Below, piece by piece: positions 15,890-26,361 of a stretch of DNA of 64,000 bases. Below the pieces are notes generated by a model, which did no database searches, was not told the origin of the DNA, and saw nothing but the letters and a program-made list of their open reading frames with translations. The translations under genes and the position numbers were made by a program. Position 1 is the first letter of the stretch. Each line of letters starts with the position of its first letter. Source of the stretch: Hyphomicrobiales bacterium (GTDB lineage: Bacteria > Pseudomonadota > Alphaproteobacteria > Rhizobiales > Rhizobiaceae); assembly GCA_900468805.1 (NCBI GenBank), contig UEIF01000056.1:50883-114882 (forward strand). The letters are read 5' to 3'.

Positions 15890-17374
15890 ATGCCGCAGGA
15901 AATCATTTCGTTTGTCGTCTTGCTGAACGCCCTGGGCATAGCGGGCGTCGTCGTATGGCATCTGCAAGGGCGCTCCCGGCCAAACGCGCGCCTGATCGTG
16001 CAGATCATCTTCTTTACCGCGATGACGATCGTTCTCCTGCTGAGCGGGATCGTTCCGTTTCGCTTTGACCCGCCGCATCTGGAAAGCGTAAGTGCGCTGT
16101 TTGTCTCCGCCAAGATCCTTTGGTGGGTTCATCTCTCCTGGGCCGTCATCGGCTTCCTGCGCATCTACATCGTGCTGGACGGCAGGCCGAGAGAAGCAAG
16201 GCTCATTCAGGACCTGTTGATCGCGGTCGTTTATCTCGGTGTCGCCCTGTCGGTCATGGCTTTCGTTTTCGGGGTTCCGATCGGCACGTTACTGGCGACA
16301 TCAGGCGTCATCGCCGTGATCCTCGGTCTCGCCTTGCAGAACACGCTGGGAGACGTGTTCTCCGGGATCGCTCTGACGCTGGGACGTCCCTATGTCATCG
16401 GTGATTGGATCTTGCTCAGCGACGGCACGGAAGGACGAATTGTCGCCAGCAACTGGCGCTCTACGCATCTGCTCACCGCTGCTCACAATATCGTCGTCCT
16501 GCCGAACAGCGTGCTTGCCAAGCTTGGGCTGACCAATATCAGCCAACCGGATGAAAACCATCTGATCACGCTGTCGATCCGGATTGTTCCGACACGCATG
16601 CCGCACGTCATCCTCGGCGTCATGCAGACGGTGCTCGATAGCTGCAATTCCATCATCAAGGATCCGCCGCCGGCCGTTTCGCTTGTCGGCATAGATGCCA
16701 GCGCAATTAATGTCGAACTCTATTTTCAGGTGACCAGTCCGCTGCGGCGAGGCCTTGCCCGCAGCGAGGTGATCGATCTGGTATACCGCCACTGCAAGTC
16801 CAGTGGGCTTCAGCTTGCGATGCCGCTCAGCAAGGTGATCATGGCAAACGAGCCCCCAGCACAGAATGCGTTGGTCTCCAGCGCAGGCCCGGCTCAAAGT
16901 CTTATCGAAGCGATCCCCGTTTTCTCGGTGCTCACAGGCGACGAAATGACGACGCTTGCGGCATCTGCGACCAAGCGCACTTTTTCTCCCGGTGACGAGA
17001 TCGCAAAAGAGGGAGACTCCCTCGCCAGCCTTATGATCATCCGGGCAGGCATCGTTTCGATGCGAAGAGATGACAGGGAGACGGCGCGCCTGGCACCGGG
17101 CGACTTTTTTGGCGAAGGGGGTTTTCTCGCCGGAATAGGAGAGAGCCACGCGCTTCAGGCGGTAACGCGGGTGACCGTCTATGAGATTGGCAAGGAGGCG
17201 TTTGCACCGCTCCTGCAAGAGCGCCCCGAACTCGCGGAAGACCTTGCGGCAAATCTCGCCCATCGCGAGGCGTTGAGCGAAAATATCGGCAATCATGCCA
17301 TGCAGCACGATCGCCGCCGATCCTACCTGGTGCAAGCCATTCGATCGGTATTCCGCAACCATGCACATGGATGA
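15890..17374 (+). CDS. MscS-family channel with cyclic-nucleotide-binding domain
   Basis: A 494-residue inner-membrane protein. Hydrophobic helices lie at about 4-22, 32-52, 78-100 and 108-132, followed by the MscS pore/beta region (about 140-320: FGVPIGTLLATSGVIAVI in part, then ALQNTLGDVFSGI and GDWI). A C-terminal cyclic-nucleotide-binding domain (about 345-470) has the phosphate-binding-cassette-like segment FGEGGFLAG. This architecture matches bacterial cyclic-nucleotide-gated MscS-like channels, where ligand binding opens a non-selective or osmotic channel. Start: ATG at 15890. It lies divergently from a receiver and a class III cyclase. Confidence 0.93.
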   Translation: MPQEIISFVVLLNALGIAGVVVWHLQGRSRPNARLIVQIIFFTAMTIVLLLSGIVPFRFDPPHLESVSALFVSAKILWWVHLSWAVIGFLRIYIVLDGRPREARLIQDLLIAVVYLGVALSVMAFVFGVPIGTLLATSGVIAVILGLALQNTLGDVFSGIALTLGRPYVIGDWILLSDGTEGRIVASNWRSTHLLTAAHNIVVLPNSVLAKLGLTNISQPDENHLITLSIRIVPTRMPHVILGVMQTVLDSCNSIIKDPPPAVSLVGIDASAINVELYFQVTSPLRRGLARSEVIDLVYRHCKSSGLQLAMPLSKVIMANEPPAQNALVSSAGPAQSLIEAIPVFSVLTGDEMTTLAASATKRTFSPGDEIAKEGDSLASLMIIRAGIVSMRRDDRETARLAPGDFFGEGGFLAGIGESHALQAVTRVTVYEIGKEAFAPLLQERPELAEDLAANLAHREALSENIGNHAMQHDRRRSYLVQAIRSVFRNHAHG

Positions 17375-17443
17375 CCATGCGGTAACCGCAGTGGACTATC
17401 GGGGCGTTGCCACCTATCCGCAGATCAAGTTCGTGGAGGCGAG

Positions 17444-18340
17444 ATGCGTAATTTGCTGGGTGAAACCGCGGGTTTGGTGGCATTTGTCCGGACCGTGGAA
17501 ACGGGGTCCTTCAGTGCCGCGGCGCGCAGCCTGCGGACAACGCCGTCGGGCGTATCGAAGAGCATTTCCCGGCTGGAAAGCCTGTTGGGGCTGAAGCTCT
17601 TTCGTCGTTCGACGCGTATCTTGACGTTGACGCCCGACGGCGAAACCTTCTTCGGAAGCATCGCGCCGCTTCTTCGGCAGATCGAGGAATCTTCGGATGT
17701 CTTTCAGGCGGATCGCGGAGCCACCGGCCATTTACACGTAAGCCTGCCAAGCGAGCTTGCGAGGCTGCTCATGGTGCCCATCTTCACGCGTTTCCTGCCG
17801 CAGCATCCCGGCATAACGCTCGATCTCGGTACGACGGATCGCCACGTGGACCTGATCCGCGAAAACTACGACATCGCCTTTCGCGTCGGCAAAGTCACGG
17901 GAAGCGACTTGATGATGCGAACGCTGATGCATCTGGACATGGCGCTGGTCGCATCTCCTGCCTTTGTCGATACATGGGGACCGGTCGGCACGGTGGAGAG
18001 GCTGCGCGAACTGCCCTTCGCGCGATATGCGATCGATGGCCACACATATCCCATTCACTTTGCCGATGGCGCGACGATGATACCGACGGGCCAGGTGGAC
18101 CTCGACACGGCGACAGCGATCCGCATTGCCGCCTTGAGTGGAGTAGGCGTCGCTTATCTGATGAAATGCATCGTTCAGGAAGAGCTGGATAGAGGGGAAC
18201 TGATCCAGATTCTGCCCGACCTTGAGCTGGAAACGATGCCGTTCCAGACTGTCCACGCTTTCGGTCGAATGCCGACCTACCGCCTGCGGCTCTTTTCGGA
18301 TTTCATCGAAACCGAAATGCAGAAGCGCGCATCGCGATGA
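17444..18340 (+). CDS. LysR-family transcriptional regulator
   Basis: A 298-residue LTTR with an N-terminal winged helix (about 8-66: FVRTVETGSFSAAARSL, TPSGVSKSISRLE, LFRRSTR) and a type 2 periplasmic-binding-like effector domain (about 95-295). It is of the subgroup that includes many oxidoreductase regulators. Start: ATG at 17444 behind GGAGG. It lies 69 bases after the channel gene and upstream of the AhpD-like gene (18598), which could be a target; this is inference. Confidence 0.9.
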   Translation: MRNLLGETAGLVAFVRTVETGSFSAAARSLRTTPSGVSKSISRLESLLGLKLFRRSTRILTLTPDGETFFGSIAPLLRQIEESSDVFQADRGATGHLHVSLPSELARLLMVPIFTRFLPQHPGITLDLGTTDRHVDLIRENYDIAFRVGKVTGSDLMMRTLMHLDMALVASPAFVDTWGPVGTVERLRELPFARYAIDGHTYPIHFADGATMIPTGQVDLDTATAIRIAALSGVGVAYLMKCIVQEELDRGELIQILPDLELETMPFQTVHAFGRMPTYRLRLFSDFIETEMQKRASR

Positions 18341-18346
18341 CCTAGC

Positions 18347-18490
18347 TCACGGGACCGCGACAGATGCAGTAGTCCCGCCTGAAATCTTGGCCAGCCATTT
18401 TGCCGCCCGCTTGCCTGTGTCCGCTGCATTGCCGGCAGGCCACGTGAAGTAAATGGTGCCGTCATGCTCGGCCCATCCCCCAACCGATGT
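18347..18490 (-). pseudogene. Orphan 3' gene fragment (47 codons, no start)
   Basis: A minus-strand frame opened by a TAA at 18491-18493 and closed by TGA at 18347-18349. It reads GWAEHDGTIYFTWPAG and then KRAAKWLAKISGG, with genome-typical codons and no start codon. Its 5' edge abuts the candidate regulatory box at 18480-18494. It is probably a remnant; family not recognised. Confidence 0.4.
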
Positions 18491-18494
18491 TTAG
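18480..18494. promoter_or_regulatory. AAAC-N4-GTTT-like box
   Basis: CCAACCGATGTTTAG: CAAC left half, perfect right half with AG. It is about 105 bases upstream of the AhpD-like gene at 18598. Confidence 0.4.
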
Positions 18495-18597
18495 CTACCG
18501 CTTTTTTTGGTGCTTGGTACTCATTTCGTGACCGTATGCAGGCGCTTGCCTTGGCGGTCGGCTCCCCAAATCAGCAATCTCGAAAGACGAGGATAAC

Positions 18598-19077
18598 ATG
18601 ACGCAAAGACTGAACTACGCCCAACTTTCGCCGGAACTCGTTAAAAAGCTCACCGCCTTCACCATGGAGCTGAATGAGAGCTCCATCGAGAAGACGATCA
18701 GGGATTTGGTCGAAATCCGCGCGTCTCAGATCAATGGCTGCAGCTTCTGCGTGGACATGCATTCCAAGGCGGCAAAGATCCACGGTGAACGCGAACTCCG
18801 TCTCTATCACGTTGCCGCCTGGCGTGAATCGACGCTGTTCAGCCCGCGCGAGCGTGCGGCGCTTGCCTGGACGGAGGCGGTCACCAAGCTCTCCGACACC
18901 GGCGTTGCGGACGAACTCTACGAAAAGGTCCGCGGCCAACTTTCCGAGAAGGAAGTTTCCGACCTGACGTTCCAGATCATGGCCATCAATGCATGGAACC
19001 GGATCAGCGTTGCGGTCAAGGCCGTGCCGGGTTCGGCGGACAAGCTTTACGGCCTGGACAAGGCCGGACTGGAGTAG
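18598..19077 (+). CDS. Carboxymuconolactone-decarboxylase/AhpD-like protein
   Basis: A 159-residue all-helical AhpD-fold protein with the redox motif Cys48-x-x-Cys51 and His55 (CSFCVDMH), the signature of alkylhydroperoxidase-type members. It probably acts in the cytoplasm as a thiol-dependent peroxidase or its reductant. Start: ATG at 18598, after GAGGATAAC. A single-gene unit followed by a GC-rich hairpin. It fits the oxidative-stress content of this stretch (oxyR/katG are 2 kb away). Confidence 0.92.
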   Translation: MTQRLNYAQLSPELVKKLTAFTMELNESSIEKTIRDLVEIRASQINGCSFCVDMHSKAAKIHGERELRLYHVAAWRESTLFSPRERAALAWTEAVTKLSDTGVADELYEKVRGQLSEKEVSDLTFQIMAINAWNRISVAVKAVPGSADKLYGLDKAGLE

Positions 19078-19095
19078 AAACCGGTCGACAGATAT

Positions 19096-19121
19096 CGCGG
19101 CCGCATGAGAGTGCGGCCGCG
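19096..19121 (+). terminator. Strong hairpin after the AhpD-like gene
   Basis: CGCGGCCGCA (19096-19105), 6-base loop, TGCGGCCGCG (19112-19121): a perfect 10-bp stem without a T-run. Confidence 0.55.
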
Positions 19122-19179
19122 GCAAAATTGACCCGCTGTGGCTGCTCCTCACGTCGTTTAGCGGCAAGAGGCGAAAATA

Positions 19180-19461
19180 TCAGCCGGTGATCAGGTCGTT
19201 ATATTCGGGGTGTTTTGCGGCATAGGCCGCCATGAACTCACATTGCGGAACGACCTTCTGGCCGTTTTTCCTGATCAGCGCGAAGACGCCGTCAGCGAGC
19301 TTGGTTCCGATCCCAGCGCCGGAATATTCGAACGGAACTTCGGTGTGGGTAAGGACGATCTTGTCGCCAGCCATCCTGTAGTAGGCCATGGCCATTGCAT
19401 CAGTGTTGATCGGCAGTTCATAGCGCTGCATCCGGCTGTTGTTCTGAACAAGAAGCGGCAT
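19180..19461 (-). CDS. GNAT-like N-acetyltransferase (small, YidJ type)
   Basis: A 93-residue protein of the small GNAT group. It has VPFEYSGAGIGTKLADGVF (acetyl-CoA-binding glycine motif about 40-58), KVVPQC and a C-terminal KHPEY, typical of the short stand-alone form. I chose ATG 19461, 6 bases after GGAGG (19468-19472); an ATG at 19467 touches that ribosome site. The acceptor is unknown. A perfect AAAC-N4-GTTT box lies about 55 bases upstream. Confidence 0.85.
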   Translation of the reverse strand: MPLLVQNNSRMQRYELPINTDAMAMAYYRMAGDKIVLTHTEVPFEYSGAGIGTKLADGVFALIRKNGQKVVPQCEFMAAYAAKHPEYNDLITG

Positions 19462-19513
19462 GGTCATCCTCCATTCGTTGCCCCAGCCTTCCGTCATCTC
19501 TTTGTTTCGTCAA

Positions 19514-19529
19514 CTAAACGATCGTTTCG
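19514..19529. promoter_or_regulatory. AAAC-N4-GTTT box (perfect)
   Basis: CTAAACGATCGTTTCG. It is centred about 60 bases upstream of the minus-strand GNAT-like gene (start 19461), the best-placed site of the set for transcription activation. Confidence 0.5.
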
Positions 19530-19646
19530 CTAATCGATCGATCGATTTCATCTGGACGTGAGATCGTGCTTTCAAGCACCTCATGTGCCCTATATGAGAG
19601 CATCAGGACGGTCACTCGCTGTGAAGGACGCTTGAAGCCTTTGGTT

Positions 19647-20357
19647 TTATGTCACGGTGGCGCGATGCTCGAAACGCGTGACGCGAAAGTTCTTTTCCAA
19701 TGATGCGGCAATTTGATCTGCGCCTGGAACACCTCCAACGGATTTCCACCTGATCTCGTAGATCAACTCGCGATGCCCGTCATTGCCATCGGTGAGCCCT
19801 GTAAAGGTTGCTTCGGAGAGCTCGAGAGCCGTTGTCTTCAGGTTCGGAATCTCGGCGTCAACCGGCAGTTTGATTGCGACCATGCCGTTCTGTTGACCGG
19901 ATATCCACCGGTCTACCTGTTTCAGCGGGGAAAGGATCAGGACGGCGAGAATGGTTACGATGGCACCGACCACGATCTGTCCACCGCCGAAGCACAGGCC
20001 GATTGCCGTGATCAGCCACAGCGTGGCCGCCGTGGTTACGCCGGTTGTGATGTCGCCCCTTTTCAGGATCGCCCCGCCGCCGATAAAACCCACGCCTGTG
20101 AGTACGCCGAGCGGGAAGCGCAATATGTCCATCGACCCGTTCGCGCTCTGGCTCGTCGCCAACAGGATATTTGCCTGGATCATCGAGAGACAGGCCGCCA
20201 GTCCGACGAGGATGGTCGTGCGCAATCCCGCGACGTGGCCCCCTCGCTCCCTGTCGAGGCCGATGAATGCGCCGGCGATGATCGTTGCCGTCAGACGGAT
20301 TGCGATGTCCACCCAGTTCGGCGTGATCGGCATCAGGTCGATCAAATCCAATTCCAT
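19647..20357 (-). CDS. MgtC/SapB-family membrane protein
   Basis: A 236-residue protein. The N-terminal membrane domain has about five helices with the family signature around GAFIGLDRERGGHVAGLRTT (residues 30-50), then GVGFIGGGAILK. The C-terminal cytoplasmic part (about 150-236) looks ACT-like. MgtC-like proteins support growth in low Mg2+ and modulate ATP synthase or phosphate uptake. No Mg-sensing leader is visible upstream. A half-degenerate regulatory box (20438-20451) lies about 85 bases upstream. Confidence 0.9.
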   Translation of the reverse strand: MELDLIDLMPITPNWVDIAIRLTATIIAGAFIGLDRERGGHVAGLRTTILVGLAACLSMIQANILLATSQSANGSMDILRFPLGVLTGVGFIGGGAILKRGDITTGVTTAATLWLITAIGLCFGGGQIVVGAIVTILAVLILSPLKQVDRWISGQQNGMVAIKLPVDAEIPNLKTTALELSEATFTGLTDGNDGHRELIYEIRWKSVGGVPGADQIAASLEKNFRVTRFEHRATVT

Positions 20358-20437
20358 GCTCCCCTTGTCACGGATCAGCGCCTCTTTTCGTGAGATGGAA
20401 GCCGATTTACACCGGATGGCCCCATAAGCCGGATTGC

Positions 20438-20451
20438 TGCCGATCGTTTAG
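20438..20451. promoter_or_regulatory. Half-degenerate AAAC-N4-GTTT box
   Basis: On the minus strand CTAAAC-GATC-GGCA: one half-site perfect, the other lost. It is upstream of the mgtC-like gene. Confidence 0.2.
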
Positions 20452-20533
20452 TGCGGGAAGCTAGAGCGCAGCCGGCAAGCTGGCCAGTGGGGCAGTAAAA
20501 AACCAGTCATGAAATCGGCAGGTGCAGGATCGG

Positions 20534-21448
20534 CTACTCCGCCGAGATCTGACGGCGCAGGCTTCCTGCCGAATGCCGGATGACCTCGGAAATCTGGAGC
20601 AGTTGTTTGGCCAGAGGCGTCGAATTGCGCCAGATGATTCCGATCGTTCGCAGGGGGCGGGGCGTGCGGAACCGGGAGATGGAGACATCCGCCGAGCGCG
20701 TCTCAACCGGCACCGCCATTTCGGGGATCAGGGTTACACCAATGCCGGCGCTGACCATCTGCACCAGCGTCGAAAGAGAACTGCCCTCCATGATTTCCCG
20801 AGGGCGTGTCGATTCTATGCCGCAGAATGACAGGGCCTGATCGCGAAAGCAGTGCCCTTCCTCAAGCAGAAGCAGGCGCATTTGGCGCAGGGCCTCGGGT
20901 TCCGGCACCGGCTTGCCTTCGTCTTCGCGGTGCCGGACCAACACGAATTCCTCCTCAAACAGTTTGATCTCGGTGAGGGATGGCTGGGATACTGGCAGGG
21001 CAACCACTGCCAGATCCAGCTCGCCTTGCGCCACTTCGTGAACCAGCCTGGCCGTCAGCGTTTCGCGCACCTGTATTTCAATGCTGTCGAAGGTTCTGTT
21101 CAGATCGCTGATGATGGTTGGCAGCAAATAGGGTGCGATGGTTGGAATGATTCCGATTCTGAGCCGCGTCAGCAGCTTGTCCTGCGAAGCACGGGCAAGA
21201 TCCGCGAGCTCGTCCACGGCGCGAAGAATGTCGCGGACGCGGAGCGCAAGCAGTTGCCCGAAGGCGGTGAGTTTTACTTCTTTGGCGCCCCTTTCGAAGA
21301 GGTCGCCCCCCAATTGTTCCTCTAGCTCCTTGATCTGCATGGACAGAGCGGGCTGCGAAATCGCACATGCATCGGCGGCGTGCCGGAAACGGCCATGGCG
21401 CGCCAGGGCTTCAAAATAGCGAAGCTGTTTGAGTGTAAGGTTGGTCAT
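20534..21448 (-). CDS. oxyR: OxyR, peroxide-sensing LysR regulator
   Basis: A 304-residue LTTR with helix-turn-helix at about 6-65 (LRYFEALARHGRF, ISQPALSMQIKELE). The redox pair is Cys200 (EEGHCFRDQA) and Cys209 (LSFCG), matching Cys199/Cys208 of E. coli OxyR. H2O2 would form the intramolecular disulfide and switch the protein to an activator of katG. It is divergent from katG, with a 206-base gap containing the long dyad at 21457-21510. Confidence 0.95.
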   Translation of the reverse strand: MTNLTLKQLRYFEALARHGRFRHAADACAISQPALSMQIKELEEQLGGDLFERGAKEVKLTAFGQLLALRVRDILRAVDELADLARASQDKLLTRLRIGIIPTIAPYLLPTIISDLNRTFDSIEIQVRETLTARLVHEVAQGELDLAVVALPVSQPSLTEIKLFEEEFVLVRHREDEGKPVPEPEALRQMRLLLLEEGHCFRDQALSFCGIESTRPREIMEGSSLSTLVQMVSAGIGVTLIPEMAVPVETRSADVSISRFRTPRPLRTIGIIWRNSTPLAKQLLQISEVIRHSAGSLRRQISAE

Positions 21449-21456
21449 AATTTCAG

Positions 21457-21510
21457 CTTATCGCAGCCATCAGTAAATCCAACTTAAATTTATGATGGGC
21501 TTCCGATAAG
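21457..21510. promoter_or_regulatory. Long imperfect dyad, candidate OxyR operator
   Basis: CTTATCG (21457-21463) faces CGATAAG (21504-21510). The arms continue inwards through GCC-ATCA and TAAAT with two one-base gaps, giving about 22-base arms around a short AT-rich centre. The length suits a LysR tetramer site. It lies 9-62 bases before oxyR and about 145 bases before katG, which fits autorepression plus katG activation. Confidence 0.6.
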
Positions 21511-21654
21511 AAGGAACGAAGGGGAGGATGCGCAGCGATCCTGCTGCTGACCCGTACGGGGTTGGAACGCAGTCGGGCAGGCAGCCAAGCCGAATGGTTT
21601 AGACGCACAGGCTGCCCTGAAGCGGCAGCCCCAGGGAAGCAACAGGAGAAAACT

Positions 21655-23838
<2,184 letters not shown>

Positions 23839-23848
23839 TTGAAGCTCT

Positions 23849-23880
23849 GTCTGGACGCGGCGGAAACGCTGCGTCCAGAC
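23849..23880 (+). terminator. GAAA-loop hairpin after katG
   Basis: GTCTGGACGC (23849-23858) pairs with GCGTCCAGAC (23871-23880). The stem continues through GGCG/CGCT (one G-T pair) to a GAAA tetraloop, about 14 bp in all. It has no T-run, so it may be a terminator or an mRNA-stabilising structure. Confidence 0.6.
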
Positions 23881-24062
23881 GTCAGGCGTTTAGTATTGAG
23901 CGCTCAATTCTTTCGCTATTGCGGCTGGCAACCGCCATCAACCTCCAAGTAAAACTCTTCCTGATCCAAGGCGCGCGCCCGTCGGCAGTCAATCACGATC
24001 CTTTCGGCCTGAAACCAACCCAATGCCGATGCGTTGTCGGAACACAGCGGGTGGAAGAGATC

Positions 24063-25925
24063 ATGGATTCCAAAGCATCGACCAGAAGTTTGCATGTCTC
24101 GGGCGCGCCAGATGACGATCGCAGCATACCAAGATTGGTCGGCGATCACGGGGTGATTGGCGATCTCGCGACGATCGCTCTGGTGGCGAAGGATGGCGCG
24201 GTCGATTTTCTGTGCTGGCCGAATTTCGACAGCCCATCGATTTTTGCTGCGCTGCTGGATCCGGAACGTGGCGGCGTTTTTGAGCTTTATCCTGATATCC
24301 CCGACGCCCGCGTCACGCAGCAATATCTGCCCGACACGAATGTCTTGCTGACGCGGTGGATGGGCGTCGGGCTGAGCGCCGAGATCACCGATTTCATGGT
24401 GGTCAAGGATGCTGACCCCGACGGGCCGACAACGGTTGTCAGGCGTATACGCGCTACGCGCGGCGACGTTGCTGTCAGGATGCGTTGTGCGCCGCGTTTC
24501 AACTATGCGATGGAATCGGTCCGACCGGAGATCGTGGGCAATTGCGCGACTTGGCGCTCGCCGTCGGCGGCGGGCTTCCGCATAAGCTCTAATGTTGCGC
24601 TGATGCAGGACGGAAACGATGTCATCTCGCCGGATATCCGGCTCAAGGCCGGCGAGACGGCAGATTTCGTGCTTGCCGCTGTCGATAGCGATCCGGTGGA
24701 ATCGTCGGACATTCAGGCCCTCGAAGATGGCACGATCGATTATTGGCAGGATTGGGCCGGGCAATCGACCTATCGTGGGCGCTGGCGCGAGATGGTCAAC
24801 CGGGCCGCCTTGGCCTTGAAGCTGCTCACCTCCCGTCGGCATGGCTCGATCATCGCCGCCGGAACCTTCGGGCTGCCGGAGGCTCCGGGTGGCACGCGCA
24901 ACTGGGATTATCGTGCCACCTGGATCAGAGATGCGTCTTTCACTGTTTATGCGCTGATGCGTCTTGGTTATCGGAAGGAGGCCGAGGCTTTCAATGCATG
25001 GATCGGAAAACGTGCGTCCAACTGCGACTACGGCGGACGACTGGATATCATGTATGCCCTCGATGGTGGCGATGTGCCCGACGAAGTTGTCCTCGACCAT
25101 CTCAGTGGCTATGGCGGAGCGCGTCCGGTTCGCGTTGGCAACAAGGCCTCGGAGCAGTTTCAGCTCGACATCTACGGCGAACTGATGGACTCGATCTATC
25201 TCAGCAACAAATATGGACATGCCATTTCGCATAAGGCGTGGCAGGGCGTGCGTGAGGTGATCGATTACGTTTGCGAGCATTGGCAGGACGCGGATGCCGG
25301 GATCTGGGAAATGCGGCGGGAGCCGCAATATTTCCTGCATTCGCGCCTGATGTGCTGGGTGGCGGTCGACCGGGCGTTGCGGCTGGCAAACAAGCGTTCC
25401 CTTGCCGCCCCCTTTGCCCGATGGCTCGAAACCCGCAACGATATTCACGATGATATATGGCAAAATTTCTGGAACAGCGAGAAAGGCCATTTCGTGCAGA
25501 CGAAGCACGGCGACAGTCTGGATGCGTCACTGCTCTTGATGCCGCTTGTGCGATTTGTCAGTGCGACCGATCCACAATGGCTCGCGACGCTCCATGCAAT
25601 CGGCAGGGAACTAGCGGATGATGGCGTTGTCTATCGCTACAAGAGCGCCGATGGGCTGGGCGGCCGGGAAGGGGCCTTCTCTGCCTGCTCCTTCTGGTAT
25701 GCGGAATGCCTTGCCAGGGCGGGCGATCTCAAGAAAGCCCGCCGCGTCTTCGAGGCGGTATTGAACCACGCGAACCATGTTGGTCTCTATGCCGAGGAAT
25801 TTGACATGAGATCGGAGCTTTCAGGGAATTTTCCGCAGGCGTTCACCCATCTCGCGCTCATCAGCGCCGCCTATTATCTGGATCGTGAACTGGATACCCG
25901 GAATGACCAGGAATGGCGGCCTTAG
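24063..25925 (+). CDS. Glycoside hydrolase family 15 protein
   Basis: A 620-residue soluble protein. The N-terminal beta-rich domain (about 20-230) starts IGDLATIALVAKDGAVDFLCWPNFDSPSIFAALLD (quoted in part), typical of the bacterial GH15 trehalase/glucoamylase-like group. The (alpha/alpha)6 catalytic domain (about 250-610) has GTRNWDYRATWIRDASF and, near the end, SFWYAECLARAG. The general acid/base Glu residues are probably those in these two regions. It has no signal peptide, so it is a cytoplasmic glucosidase, possibly trehalase or glucan glucohydrolase. Start: ATG at 24063 after GGAAGAG. Confidence 0.9.
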   Translation: MDSKASTRSLHVSGAPDDDRSIPRLVGDHGVIGDLATIALVAKDGAVDFLCWPNFDSPSIFAALLDPERGGVFELYPDIPDARVTQQYLPDTNVLLTRWMGVGLSAEITDFMVVKDADPDGPTTVVRRIRATRGDVAVRMRCAPRFNYAMESVRPEIVGNCATWRSPSAAGFRISSNVALMQDGNDVISPDIRLKAGETADFVLAAVDSDPVESSDIQALEDGTIDYWQDWAGQSTYRGRWREMVNRAALALKLLTSRRHGSIIAAGTFGLPEAPGGTRNWDYRATWIRDASFTVYALMRLGYRKEAEAFNAWIGKRASNCDYGGRLDIMYALDGGDVPDEVVLDHLSGYGGARPVRVGNKASEQFQLDIYGELMDSIYLSNKYGHAISHKAWQGVREVIDYVCEHWQDADAGIWEMRREPQYFLHSRLMCWVAVDRALRLANKRSLAAPFARWLETRNDIHDDIWQNFWNSEKGHFVQTKHGDSLDASLLLMPLVRFVSATDPQWLATLHAIGRELADDGVVYRYKSADGLGGREGAFSACSFWYAECLARAGDLKKARRVFEAVLNHANHVGLYAEEFDMRSELSGNFPQAFTHLALISAAYYLDRELDTRNDQEWRP

Positions 25926-25966
25926 CAAATTGCCGCTGTAGCCGCCGATTGTTGGAAGGAGACACA

Positions 25967-26179
25967 ATGAGCAAGGATCTCAAGACAGGTGACAAGGTGT
26001 CGTGGAATACGAGCCAGGGAGAAACCGCCGGCAAAATTGTCAAAAAGCAGACGACGCGGACCAAGATCAAAGAGCATGAGGTGAAAGCCTCGAAGTCCGA
26101 TCCGCAATATATCGTGGAGAGCGAAAAATCCGGCAAAAGGGCTGCGCACAGGCCCGATCAGCTGCACAAAAAGCAATGA
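25967..26179 (+). CDS. DUF2945 (HVA1-type) small protein
   Basis: A 70-residue basic protein. It starts DLKTGDKVSWNTSQGETAGKI and ends with a Lys/Ser-rich tail, matching the short Tudor-like DUF2945 family. Function unknown; homologues are often stress-induced in rhizobia. Start: ATG at 25967, 7 bases after GAAGGAG. It lies 41 bases after the GH15 gene and may be co-transcribed. Confidence 0.85.
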   Translation: MSKDLKTGDKVSWNTSQGETAGKIVKKQTTRTKIKEHEVKASKSDPQYIVESEKSGKRAAHRPDQLHKKQ

Positions 26180-26361
26180 CTGCAGTCATTCTCTGTTGAC
26201 GTGACAGGACCGTGATTGCCAAGGGTTCTGACGCCACCTTCGCGTATCGGCTGGTATTTTCGATCCAGACTTTCTGCTTTTTTCCAAAACGCATAGCGCA
26301 ACAACGCTGTGTTAGAAGTTTCTTTAATTCTCCTTCACTCCGATTTCGCTATCATGGCCTC

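Noticed and set aside
23887..23893. CGTTTAG upstream of the GH15 gene, like a box half-site
   Set aside because: The facing half-site is absent at the N4 spacing, so it is not counted with the palindromes.
23916..25508. 530-codon open frame antisense to the GH15 gene
   Set aside because: It is a GC-rich shadow of a well-supported gene; composition is Arg/His-rich and no domain is visible.
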